DNA from: Pseudocercospora fijiensis CIRAD86
Taxonomy: Eukaryota; Ascomycota; Dothideomycetes; Mycosphaerellales; Mycosphaerellaceae
Length of the DNA: 64,000 bases
NCBI RefSeq assembly: GCF_000340215.1
Contig: NW_006921542.1
Location: 1,280 to 65,279, forward strand
Reading direction: 5' to 3'
Shown here in pieces: positions 56,140-64,000 of this stretch. The notes beneath the pieces were generated by a model that did not search any database, was not told the origin of the DNA, and worked only from the letters and a program-made list of their open reading frames with translations. Within the stretch, counting starts at the first letter, position 1. The number at the start of each line of letters is the position of its first letter. A program made the position numbers and the translations under genes.

Positions 56140-59100
56140 AGCAGTACATTAGGAACCTATACCGGAAACGATTCCCTTAAGATCGGAAAACTAGACTTTT
56201 ATTATAGCGACCGAGACAAGTTCGATACCTAGGTTAGCTAGATAGATATATATTTTATATTTAACTAGGTTTAAGATAACTTAAAGCTAGTTTTCGCAAC
56301 AACGTTTATACGAGGTAGGGCTTAGTATTAGGTTAAACTATTTCTTAGGACCTATCTAGATAGTAACGGGACCGACAATTCGAATAGAGTCTTCGTAAGC
56401 TACGAACACCTTAAGCGTACGATAAAGAAGGTCTTTAGATCTTCTAACGAGGTTACTACCGTAGTTAGGGTTATCTAACACTTAACTTAGAAGGGGTTAT
56501 ATACCGATTACGCCGCTAAATTTTAGGAATACGCCTAACTTACGGATTAGGACGACGAAGCTCTTATAACAATATATCGGCGAGGTCTTAAGGATAACGT
56601 TAAAAACGAGCTTATACGCGACGGTAGAAAAATAGATAATATAGGAATATTAGTTAAGGTTACGATCGATCTCGACGATAGGCTCTATAAACGAGCTTTA
56701 GAACGACGCTACGATTCTAAGACTTCTAGGAAGGCTAGTTATACTCCTAGATACGACAATAGACGAAACTATAGTACCTACGACAAGCTAAAGGGGTATA
56801 ACTACTATAGCGCGTAACTAATAGAGCTAGACGCTATCTAGAAGGGTCGAGCATTTAAAGGAAGAAAGGGCAAGAGTTCGCCTAAGAAAGTAGGAAGATT
56901 AACTTACTATATATATAGCAAGGAAGGCTATATAGTACGGAACTGTCGCGGTAAGAACGTAGTACGACGCGAACAGTTTAATATAATATAACGAAAGGAC
57001 TCGGGCAGAGGAGGCTACTAAATAGTAGTAGGGCTATACTCTATTAATAGTACGCCGAGAACCTACGTAGAGGTCGTAAAGAAAGAGCTACGACAAATCT
57101 ATATAATAGTACGACGACAAGAACCCGTATATAGAACCCTTTACTAGAGATTCTATTACGACGACTAATACTAAATTTATTATTCTACTAAGGTAGATAT
57201 AGGATTTTTCCCTTAGAATAGGCGACTCGTACGAGAGGATACGAAATCCTAGATAGAAGAAGAAACGATTAATAAATCTTACTTAGATGCCGACGATAAA
57301 GAAAACCGAGATCCGGAAGCTTTATTCTCTCCCGGGGAGGAGTTAGGAGCTATCCTAGAAGTACCGGAGTCCCCTTAGCAAGAGGAGGAATAGTAAGAAG
57401 ATTTAGAGGAAAGTCTAGATACCGAGGAAGAAACTACGAATAAAGAAAGTAAAGACGAATTCCGGATTAACGACGATACGATCCTTACGTTTATAATAGA
57501 TACACCTATAGTAGCGCGAACAATCGCCTTATATCTAGTACGTAAATACGAGGAGATGTTTCTAAAGGTTAATAGACAACGGAGGGTTAATCCTATTCAA
57601 TTTAATTATTTCTAGATAAGCTTACGGGCAAAATTCTAGAATTACCCCTAGATACCTATAGACTATACGTACTATAACTTTATTACGGAGCGAGTTCCGA
57701 TAGGAAGCATAATTACGCCCTACGGATACGTCCTACCCGACGAAAGGACGATTATTACTTAAGATATACGTTAGGCGGTCTAGCGACTAAATTAGTAATA
57801 CCGAAAGGCTATAGTAGCGCAAGGACGAAATATATATAACGATACCCTCGAAGAAAAATTATATACCGAAGAAGTACGAACGGTAGGACTACGGATCCGT
57901 AGCTAGTTAGAATAACGTTAGGCTAATAACTAGTCGGGAAACGGACTAACTCTCTAGATTAGAGCGTTCTAAGAGAGTTCCTTAATACCGAAAGCGCTTA
58001 AGCATTAATAGCAGTCTTCCGTACGAAAGTTATCGTTAGCGGGCACCCGACGAGTATATTAATAGATTCCGGAGCGAGCGGGAACTTTGCCTCCGAATTA
58101 TTCGTTAAGAGCCGAAGGATCGTAACCCGAAGTAGAAGAGAAGGAGCGTACAAACTTATAGTAGTAGATAGGTTACCGCTACCTAGTATAGAACGAGAGA
58201 CGATACCGTTACTACTAGCTATCTAATAGCACTACGAGGAAATTGTCTTAGATATTACTAATATAGCTAGTTATAATATTGTACTAGGTATACCTTAGTT
58301 AAGAAAGTATAACCTAGTCGTAAATTAGAGAAGAGGAGTACTTACATTTAAGGAATGCGACTATATAATCGGCATTTAACCTATATAGCGGTAGCGTTCG
58401 TAGATAGATAAGATTAACAAACGTAGGGCGACTCGTAAGACGTTTACGTCGATAGGAATTACGGAGAACCGTATTTAACCCGGATCGATACTACCGTTAG
58501 GTTAGGAGGGTTATAATAATAATTACGGGAAGGATAGAAGTTATACGCTATCGAAGAATAAAACTAGAATCTCGGACCTAGACATTCCTAAAGAGTATAG
58601 TAAGTAGAAGCGACTCTTTAAAGAAAAGAGAGGCAAGGCGGCCTTACCTAAACACTAACTATAGGATTATAAGATATACTTATAGCCTAGGAAGGAGCCT
58701 CTATAGGGACCCTTATACGCAATATCTAAGAAAGAGCTTAAAACCCTAGACAAGTAGCTAAAAGAGAAACTAGAAAAAGGCTAGATACGGAAGTCGATAT
58801 CCTCGGTAGCCTTACTAGTAATATTCGTTCTAAAAGCCGGATTAGACGAAGGACGGCTAGTAGTCGATTTTAGACGACTTAACGATATTACGATTAAGAA
58901 TCGGTACCTATTACCGAATATCGAAGAAATACAAGACTAATTAACTAGATTAGACTAGTATACGAAGATAGACCTATGCGATACGTTTTACGTAATACGT
59001 ATAGCAGCTAGATACGAGTAGATAACAGCATTCTAAACAAGATATAGGCTTTACGAATTCTTAGTTATACCTATAGGACTTACGAATGCCCTAGCGTTAT

Positions 59101-59168
59101 ATTAAGACCTCGTAAACGAAGTCCTCCGAGACCTCCTAGACGTATACGTTATCGTATATATAGACGAT
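56140..59168 (+). pseudogene. Gypsy B gag and pol up to RT (truncated, RIP-dead)
   Basis: Same domain order as Gypsy A: capsid, zinc knuckle at about 56920-56965 (YYIYSKEGYIVRNC, in which the last ligand Cys survives), DSGASG protease near 58065, and RT up to VYIDD. Fewer stops than Gypsy A at several sites, so it is the less mutated copy and the better template for judging the original family. Confidence 0.88.
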
Positions 59169-59188
59169 TAGACCCCGTAGTAGTTTGG
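59169..59188 (+). repeat. hAT1 left terminal inverted repeat
   Basis: TAGACCCCGTAGTAGTTTGG directly after Gypsy B RT sequence; inverse match at 18030-18050. The eight bases outside are TAGACGAT. Confidence 0.8.
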
Positions 59189-59304
59189 TTTCCGAACCAC
59201 TAAACGTATATAGTTTGGTTTCTTAGCGGCGAACTAGCTCCCTAGTTCCGGTTTGGTTTTTTCGAACTATATAGATTCCTAGTTTAAACTAGAGACTATA
59301 TTAG

Positions 59305-59630
59305 TTTTACTATAAGGACACTCTTATTCGACTGCCGGCTACGATTGCCGGCTATAATAGTAACTCTATTACATTTACTACGCTCTTTTGCTGTTGCTAG
59401 GGCGTAGTTGCCGTTGCTAGGGCGTAGTTGCCGTTACTAGGGCGTAGTTTTGCTATAAGGACACTCTTATTCGACTGCCGGCTACGATTGCCGGCTATAA
59501 TAGTTACTAGGTTGTATTTACTACGCTTTATTACCGTTGCTAGGGCGTAGTTGCCGTTGCTAGGGCGTAGTTGCCGTTACTAGGGCGTAGTTACTATTAC
59601 TAGGGCGTAGTTGCCGTAGTTGCGAAAGCT
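59305..59630 (+). repeat. Subterminal duplication with 20-bp tandem units
   Basis: A block of about 146 bp occurs twice (59305-59450 and 59451-59596): ATAAGGACACTCTTATTCG, a GCCGGCTACGATTGCCGGCTA pair, then tandem copies of the 20-mer GCTAGGGCGTAGTTGCCGTT (three in the first block, four or more in the second). Possibly multiple transposase-binding sites or a promoter. 59189-59304 holds the GTTTGGTTT repeats. Confidence 0.8.
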
Positions 59631-60084
59631 TACCTATATAACGTTACGTAGGCGGCAACAATTAGGGCTTCGCGATATTCTTATACTTTCAACTTCTTCC
59701 TCTATACCTATACCGATAACAACTACTATACGCTACGCCCCCGCCCCTTTCCCTTATAATAGTAAGAGAGAAGCGCGCCGCGCGCTAAACAGAAGATAGA
59801 ACTAAAGACCGCGAGTTTGTTTTACCTAAGCGTCTAACTAAAAAGCGTAAGACTAAAGAGGAGTACTCTACGAAGAAGAATTCCGTACGAGACCGCGAGA
59901 GAAAGGACAAGATAGATAAGGATAAAAGAGCTAAGGATAAAAGAAGAAAGGCGCGGAATAAGGCATTCTATCGATAGCTAGCGCCTATAGAAAAAAGTAA
60001 AGGTTAGAATAAGAAGACAACCTAAGAGAAGGCTAAGAAGAGGAAAGAATTGCGGCTAGTTTTCGAGCGTAAAGTTCTAGCAGC

Positions 60085-60191
60085 GTAAGTCAATCTAGCT
60101 AGCGGCCGTAGCTAGTAGCTATAGCCGGCAGCCGTAGCCGGTAGCTATAGCCGGTATATTTTTCTTTAACACGTTAACTAATAGTATTTAG
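60085..60191 (+). other. Predicted intron with triple GCCGG repeat
   Basis: Donor GTAAGT, branch-like TTAACTAAT, acceptor TATTTAG. It contains TAGCCGGCAGCCGTAGCCGG and a third unit at 60123-60155. Splicing joins ...VLAA to PIAATS in frame. Confidence 0.6.
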
Positions 60192-60690
60192 ACCTATAGC
60201 CGCTACCTCTATCGATACGACCGATAGTAACGGAGATGTTTAGATAGCCGAGAACAATAATACTAGAGTTTAGGATGCCGCGATAGAGCTTAATACTGCG
60301 AATAAAGAAACTAAAAAAAGCGAGGAGATACTATACGTCGATCTAGTAACAGGTATAGTCTTAGGGCCTAACGCTATAAACGATAAGCGCTAGGAGTAGA
60401 TCGAGTATAGTTAAAGAGACGAGATACTAGTAAAGGGCTAAGGTATAAGTCCTATTAATCTAGAAAATCATAGTTAAAGCTACTACGAAAAGCTAGCAAG
60501 GATTGGAATCGAGACTAGTCGTCTTTATATCCTCGATATAGAGTAGAAGTTTCTTTATTAGTATTAGAGCGAAGCCTTTACGTCTATAAAGGCAAAGTAG
60601 CTTACGATTAATACGATCGGGGCTAGGTATCTAGGGACGGTAGAAGTGTTACTATAGGAGGAAGGGGTATAGGTAATTATTCTATACTCG

Positions 60691-60738
60691 GTATATATAG
60701 CCGGCGTTCGTAGCCGGCAGATACTAACAGTTAAATAG
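60691..60738 (+). other. Predicted intron with GCCGGC repeat pair
   Basis: Donor GTATAT, the pair TAGCCGGCGTTCGTAGCCGGC, a perfect TACTAAC branch site at 60723-60729 and acceptor AAATAG. Splicing joins ...LYS to KAFLEG in frame. Confidence 0.6.
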
Positions 60739-62067
60739 AAAGCGTTTCTCGAAGGCAGAGTGCTACTGCTATATAAAATCTTTACTAAGGCAGAGAGGGC
60801 TTGTATCCGGAATCTAAGCTACTAGTAGGATAGGTTAGCGTTAGAATTCTCTAAATCTCTATATAAGCCTCCGAAGGATTACCTATTTTAGCGATACGGC
60901 TTTATCTCGACTACTCCGTAAGTACCCGAAGAAGCTCGAGCGCTCTTTAAGGTCTTTACTAAGAAGCGGAAGGAGTTCGAGGATTAGGATTGGTTAATAG
61001 AGCTATTAGTTAGTCTTAGGTTTCGTAGTTAGACTCGGCCTAAGCATTTGCTTATCGAGTGTCTTATACCGAAAGAGGATAGATTAAGACTAAAAACGAG
61101 CTTAGATTCGTTAGGTATAGTAGCTCGGTTCCGTTAGTAGGAGAGAGCCGCCGTATAGAAGGCAAAATTCAGGTAGTTAGGGTAGCTAGGAAAGAAATTC
61201 TAGTAGTTAGGCTAGCTAGGGTAGCTAGGAAAAAAAATCTAGTAGTTAGGTAGCTAGGAAACAAAAAAAAAGGTAGCTAGCTATTTACTACCTAGCTATT
61301 CCTAACGATACGATGCTATAAAAGAAGGGGGGTTTCTCTATAGCTACTAGTATACATCTACTACTCCTAAGTCCTTACCTTACTATACGAAACCTTAAAA
61401 CATACCGACCGACATTGTATATATACTAGGCGCTATACTAGGAAGGGTAATAACGAGACGATAGTCGAAATAGTCTAGTATACGAGCGAGATTACGACAA
61501 CGTCGAGAGGAGGTCGTATACTTACCTTCGAGCCTATCGAGTCCTAGACTACGATTAAGGCTAGATTTATCCTCTCCGAATCCTAGTAGTAGGAATTCAT
61601 TATAGGGTACTACTACCTAGTCCTTACCTTTACGGAGTCTAAGTAGAAGGTTATTCGGAGATATAAGAACATCGAGTATTAACCCGGAAATCTTCGAAAA
61701 GGCTAGCTAGGCGTATCTTTAGAAACCCGAGTATATAGAGTAGTTTAATCAATAGGTCTATAAGATATAGTTCCCTTTATACTTACGTTCGAAGGAGTAT
61801 AAACTCCGGAAGTACTCGATGCGATAGGGGAGTAAGGAGCGAACGGACACATTCTAGAAGTTCTTTATAGAGGGGGCATTGCACCGTTATACGACTTCTC
61901 GACTTAAAGGTTAACTAGTAATTGTCTATAACTTCTACGGTTTAATCTTAAAACACCCGAAACTAGGGGATAGGAACTTATCGCCTACGAACTATCTCTA
62001 TTCTAAACGGTATCGGGAATCTTAAGGAGAGAGGAGAGTTAATATAGATATAGCGTTCTAGAAAGAG

Positions 62068-62167
62068 GTATGTCTTCTAAAATACCGGCTATAGCTGCCG
62101 GCTACAGCTGCCGGCTATAGATTCCGGCTACCTAAATTAACCGTAGAGATCTAGCTAATTATTATAG
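62068..62167 (+). other. Predicted intron with four CCGGCTA units
   Basis: Donor GTATGT; four copies of the CCGGCTA unit at 62084-62131; acceptor TTATTATAG. Located between two transposase exons. Confidence 0.55.
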
Positions 62168-63101
62168 GCTACGCTTAAGGAAGCTCTAGGATTAAAGGCT
62201 ACCGATTTCTCCCCCGAAGACTTTAAGCAACTAGTAAACGAAATGCTAGCTATAAACGGTCTTCCGGAAGACTTCTACGAAAGGGAGTCTATATAGAAGA
62301 CATACCTATATCTTATAAACTACCCTCCCCTATTTCTCGGCGCGACAACCTAGCGTATTATATTCGAAAAGAACAAAGAGGCTGCGTTAGACGACATTCG
62401 GGAGATCCTCCGTAATACTCGCCGAGTAGCTATTGCTATCGATAGCTAGTTAAGCCGGACTATAAGAGCCTCCTTCCTCTCGATTATACTATACTTTATC
62501 AATTCGGATTAGAAACTCTAGGAACTTATAATCGGATTCCCTAAAATTCTAGGTTCCTATACTAGTAAGGATATAGCGAAGCTTATCTATATAGCAATAG
62601 ATAGGGTTAGCGTAATAACGAAACTGATCTCGATTACTACGGACAACGCTAGTAATAATCGAATATTGTATAAGGCGTTGTATATATAATTCACTCGTAT
62701 ATATCTTTAAAATTACTAATTGTATCGATAGGGTCGAGTACGTAGAGGAGATTATAAGGTCTATAATCTAGCTTAATCTTCCGAATATTAAGCTCGCTAC
62801 GATCCCGGATACGTACGATAATACGTACGATAATAACGATAAAGAGGAGCCTATTAATAGCCCTAGCCCTATTAAATCGGAGCCGACGTCGTTGCTAGTT
62901 GCATCCCTATAGAAGTTTCCCTACCTCGCTTATATAGTTTAAATCGCGATCCGAGCCCTCTTTAAGACGCTTAAAATTGCACTATTAAACGACGACTAAT
63001 AGAAGATCCTAGATAAGGATAAAGCAAAGTCGAAAGTCGAGAAACTTATTACAGTAATAAGACGGGATAAGGCAGAGAGCCTCGCTCTCGTTTTATATAA
63101 G

Positions 63102-63170
63102 GTATAACTTTTGTCCGTAGCCGGCACCTATAGCCGGCAACCTAGTATAGTTCTAACTCTTTTTCTCTAG
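63102..63170 (+). other. Predicted intron with GCCGGC repeat pair
   Basis: Donor GTATAA; pair TAGCCGGCACCTATAGCCGGC at 63118-63138; branch-like TTCTAAC; acceptor TTCTCTAG. It separates ALVLYK from LRRLA, which are adjacent in hAT transposases. Confidence 0.62.
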
Positions 63171-63290
63171 CTTCGTCGTCTAGCAATATATACGAACTCG
63201 AGCTTATAGAGATATAACCGATTCGAGGCTATTTAAAAGAACCTAATCGAGCGCCCTAAAACCGATGCCTAGAATATCGCTATCTCCTAC

Positions 63291-63360
63291 TAGACCCTTG
63301 CTAAGATGCGCACGGTCTACAGCTTTATTCTAAATAAAGCCCTTGCGAAGCAAGGGTCTA
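63291..63360 (+). mobile_element. 70-bp inverted-repeat element (MITE-like)
   Basis: TAGACCCTTGCT at the left and AGCAAGGGTCTA at the right form a 12-bp perfect inverted repeat, with a second small hairpin (CTTTAT..ATAAAG) inside. The ends start TAGACCC like hAT1. No matching 8-bp target duplication is visible (TCTCCTAC versus AAAGCGGA). Confidence 0.5.
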
Positions 63361-64000
63361 AAAGCGGATTGTTATATCTAGACAGACTAAATAGCTACTG
63401 TTCTACATAACGCGAAATATATAAATTTTATAGCTGCATCGTATAGCGCTAGTATTTATAAGCTACTTCCGAGTTTAATAAATTATATACAACGTTGCGT
63501 TGTTAAGAAACTAGCAATCCCCTAAGCTAGGTCTGCTTTAGCTAGCCTATAGCTAGCCGGCTTAGGCGTAGTGCAGTATATACTAACATTGCGACACTGC
63601 TATACAAAGAAACAAAGGGTAGGAGGTTGTAGAGCATGCAATTCTAAGTGTAAACTAATTAAAGAACCTTATACGAGGCCGCGTTGTAGTATTGTAATAA
63701 TAGGGTAGAGGCTGCTTAGAAAGGCCTAAAATAAAGTATCCGCTTTCTACTAACTAACACTTCGAGCTTCTTATCTATGTAATTTGCTATCATTCCCCGT
63801 ACTATGCGTGTTCGTATAACGTTGTAGTGTTAAGTTATAAACGATAAGTAGAGGTTATTTAGTATACGGCTTTGTTAGCTTTATAGACCTGTTTAAACAT
63901 TAGTATATTACTACGCATATAATATAGAAAGTATATATACCTAGTTAACCTGATTCAACTAGTTCTCGTAGCCCTTAATAGCGTTCTCTTCCTCGTTCTC
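63361..64000. other. Unassigned sequence at the window edge
   Basis: Milder RIP signature, CA and TG present. Both strands show stretches that read openly if TAG is taken as Gln (plus: RACNSKCKLIKE near 63630; minus: MIANYIDKKLEVLV near 63790). I cannot choose between them or name a family. Confidence 0.3.

Larger units (their letters stand above)
55698..59168 (+). mobile_element. Gypsy B: copy of the Gypsy A family, truncated inside RT
   Basis: Left LTR (55698-56041) followed by gag, protease and RT sequence that matches Gypsy A throughout, differing mainly by transitions. It breaks off within the YIDD motif at 59168, where the left TIR of hAT1 begins at 59169, so hAT1 inserted here and the remainder of Gypsy B should lie beyond the right end of that hAT1 copy. 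It inserted into hAT2. Confidence 0.93.
59750..61260 (+). pseudogene. Unknown gene upstream of the hAT1 transposase, three exons
   Basis: I do not recognise the family. Exon 1 (about 59750-60084) is extremely basic (FVLPKRLTKKRKTKEEY, DRERKDKIDKDKRAKDKRRK, KAKKRKELRL), nuclear in character. Exon 2 (60192-60690) is mixed (TDSNGDV, ILYVDLVTGIVLGPN, ISPINLENHS, KLARIGIETSRLYILD). Exon 3 (60739-61260) reads AFLEGRVLLLYKIFTKAE, DWLIELLVSLRFRS and a Gln/Leu/Gly/Lys repeat at the end. Both introns keep the frame when removed. Stops are RIP-type. It lies between the left TIR and the transposase, so it is hAT1 cargo or an N-terminal extension. Confidence 0.5.
59169..63285 (+). mobile_element. hAT1 DNA transposon, copy 2: left half with left TIR
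   Basis: Opens with TAGACCCCGTAGTAGTTTGG, the partner of the right TIR at 18030-18050, followed by subterminal GTTTGGTTT repeats. Then come tandem repeats, an intron-containing unknown gene and the N-terminal half of the hAT transposase. The match to hAT1 copy 1 (5403-5435) covers only the last about 33 bases, 63247-63279, after which sequence changes. Insertion is in the RT of Gypsy B. The right end is missing from the window. Confidence 0.75.
61380..63285 (+). pseudogene. hAT1 transposase, N-terminal half (introns at 62068-62167 and 63102-63170)
   Basis: Exon A (about 61380-62067) has SKEYKLRKYSMR, LVIVYNFYGLILKHP and NIDIAF. Exon B (62168-63101) has FSPEDFKQLVNEMLAING, the RRVAIAIDS.LSRT block (former DxWTSxT), LSIILYFIN, LIIGFPKILGSYT and ITTDNASNN (near 62640), the hallmark of hAT enzymes, then FPYLAYIVQIAIRALF (former CxxHxLNL). 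Exon C (63171-63285) has LRRLAIYTNSSL and LIERPKTDA and ends at the break. 61261-61380 holds TAGGTAGCTAGG-type repeats. The enzyme would cut and join element ends; stops are of RIP type. Confidence 0.85.

Overview
The window looks like a repeat-dense, gene-poor block from a filamentous ascomycete (Pezizomycotina; the intron style and element set would suit a Dothideomycete, but I cannot name a species). Almost all of it carries the signature of repeat-induced point mutation (RIP). CpA and TpG are nearly absent while CpG survives, TpA is everywhere, Gln/Trp codons have become TAG/TAA stops, and His/Cys codons have become Tyr. Almost every recognisable coding region is therefore a pseudogene, readable only through its stops.

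Layout. (1) 1-2412: 5' part of a Tad-like LINE, minus strand. (2) about 2420-5399: a RIP-mutated nuclear copy of mitochondrial DNA with parts of cob, atp8 and atp6 plus two unidentified mitochondrial ORFs, all minus strand. (3) 5400-18050: right half of a large hAT DNA transposon (hAT1). It holds the C-terminal half of the transposase, two histone H3-like genes, further unknown ORFs and the right terminal inverted repeat. It is split by a complete chromovirus (Gypsy A, 5690-12586, TSD CCGAG). (4) 18051-19640: RIP-mutated, unidentified sequence. (5) 19640-24901: an island that escaped RIP, with a 100-N assembly gap, a decayed gag-like pseudogene and one weak gene candidate. (6) 24902-43030: a Copia element on the minus strand, interrupted by Gypsy D (25879-32639, TSD GTTAT) and by a second LINE (34443-39338, 15-bp TSD). 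(7) 43031-44017: spacer with repeats. (8) 44018-50302: Gypsy C, a chromovirus with TSD GGGAA. (9) 50308-54330: AT-rich DNA with two unidentified minus-strand genes that share a roughly 480-bp upstream repeat. (10) 54540-55697: N-terminal part of a second hAT family (hAT2). (11) 55698-59168: Gypsy B, same family as Gypsy A, cut in its reverse transcriptase by the left end of a second hAT1 copy. (12) 59169-63285: left half of hAT1, with an intron-containing unknown gene and the N-terminal half of the transposase. (13) 63291-64000: a 70-bp inverted-repeat element and unassigned sequence.

The most interesting content is hAT1. Its two halves, found in two separate copies, share a terminal repeat starting TAGACCCCGTAGTAGTT and together imply an element of roughly 10 kb. 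Besides the transposase it carries two divergent H3/CENP-A-like histone genes and introns that share a short GCCGGC hairpin repeat. I know of no described hAT element with histone cargo; this is the candidate undescribed system. The nesting order shows that hAT1 and the Gypsy A/B family inserted into each other, so both were active over an overlapping period before RIP silenced them.
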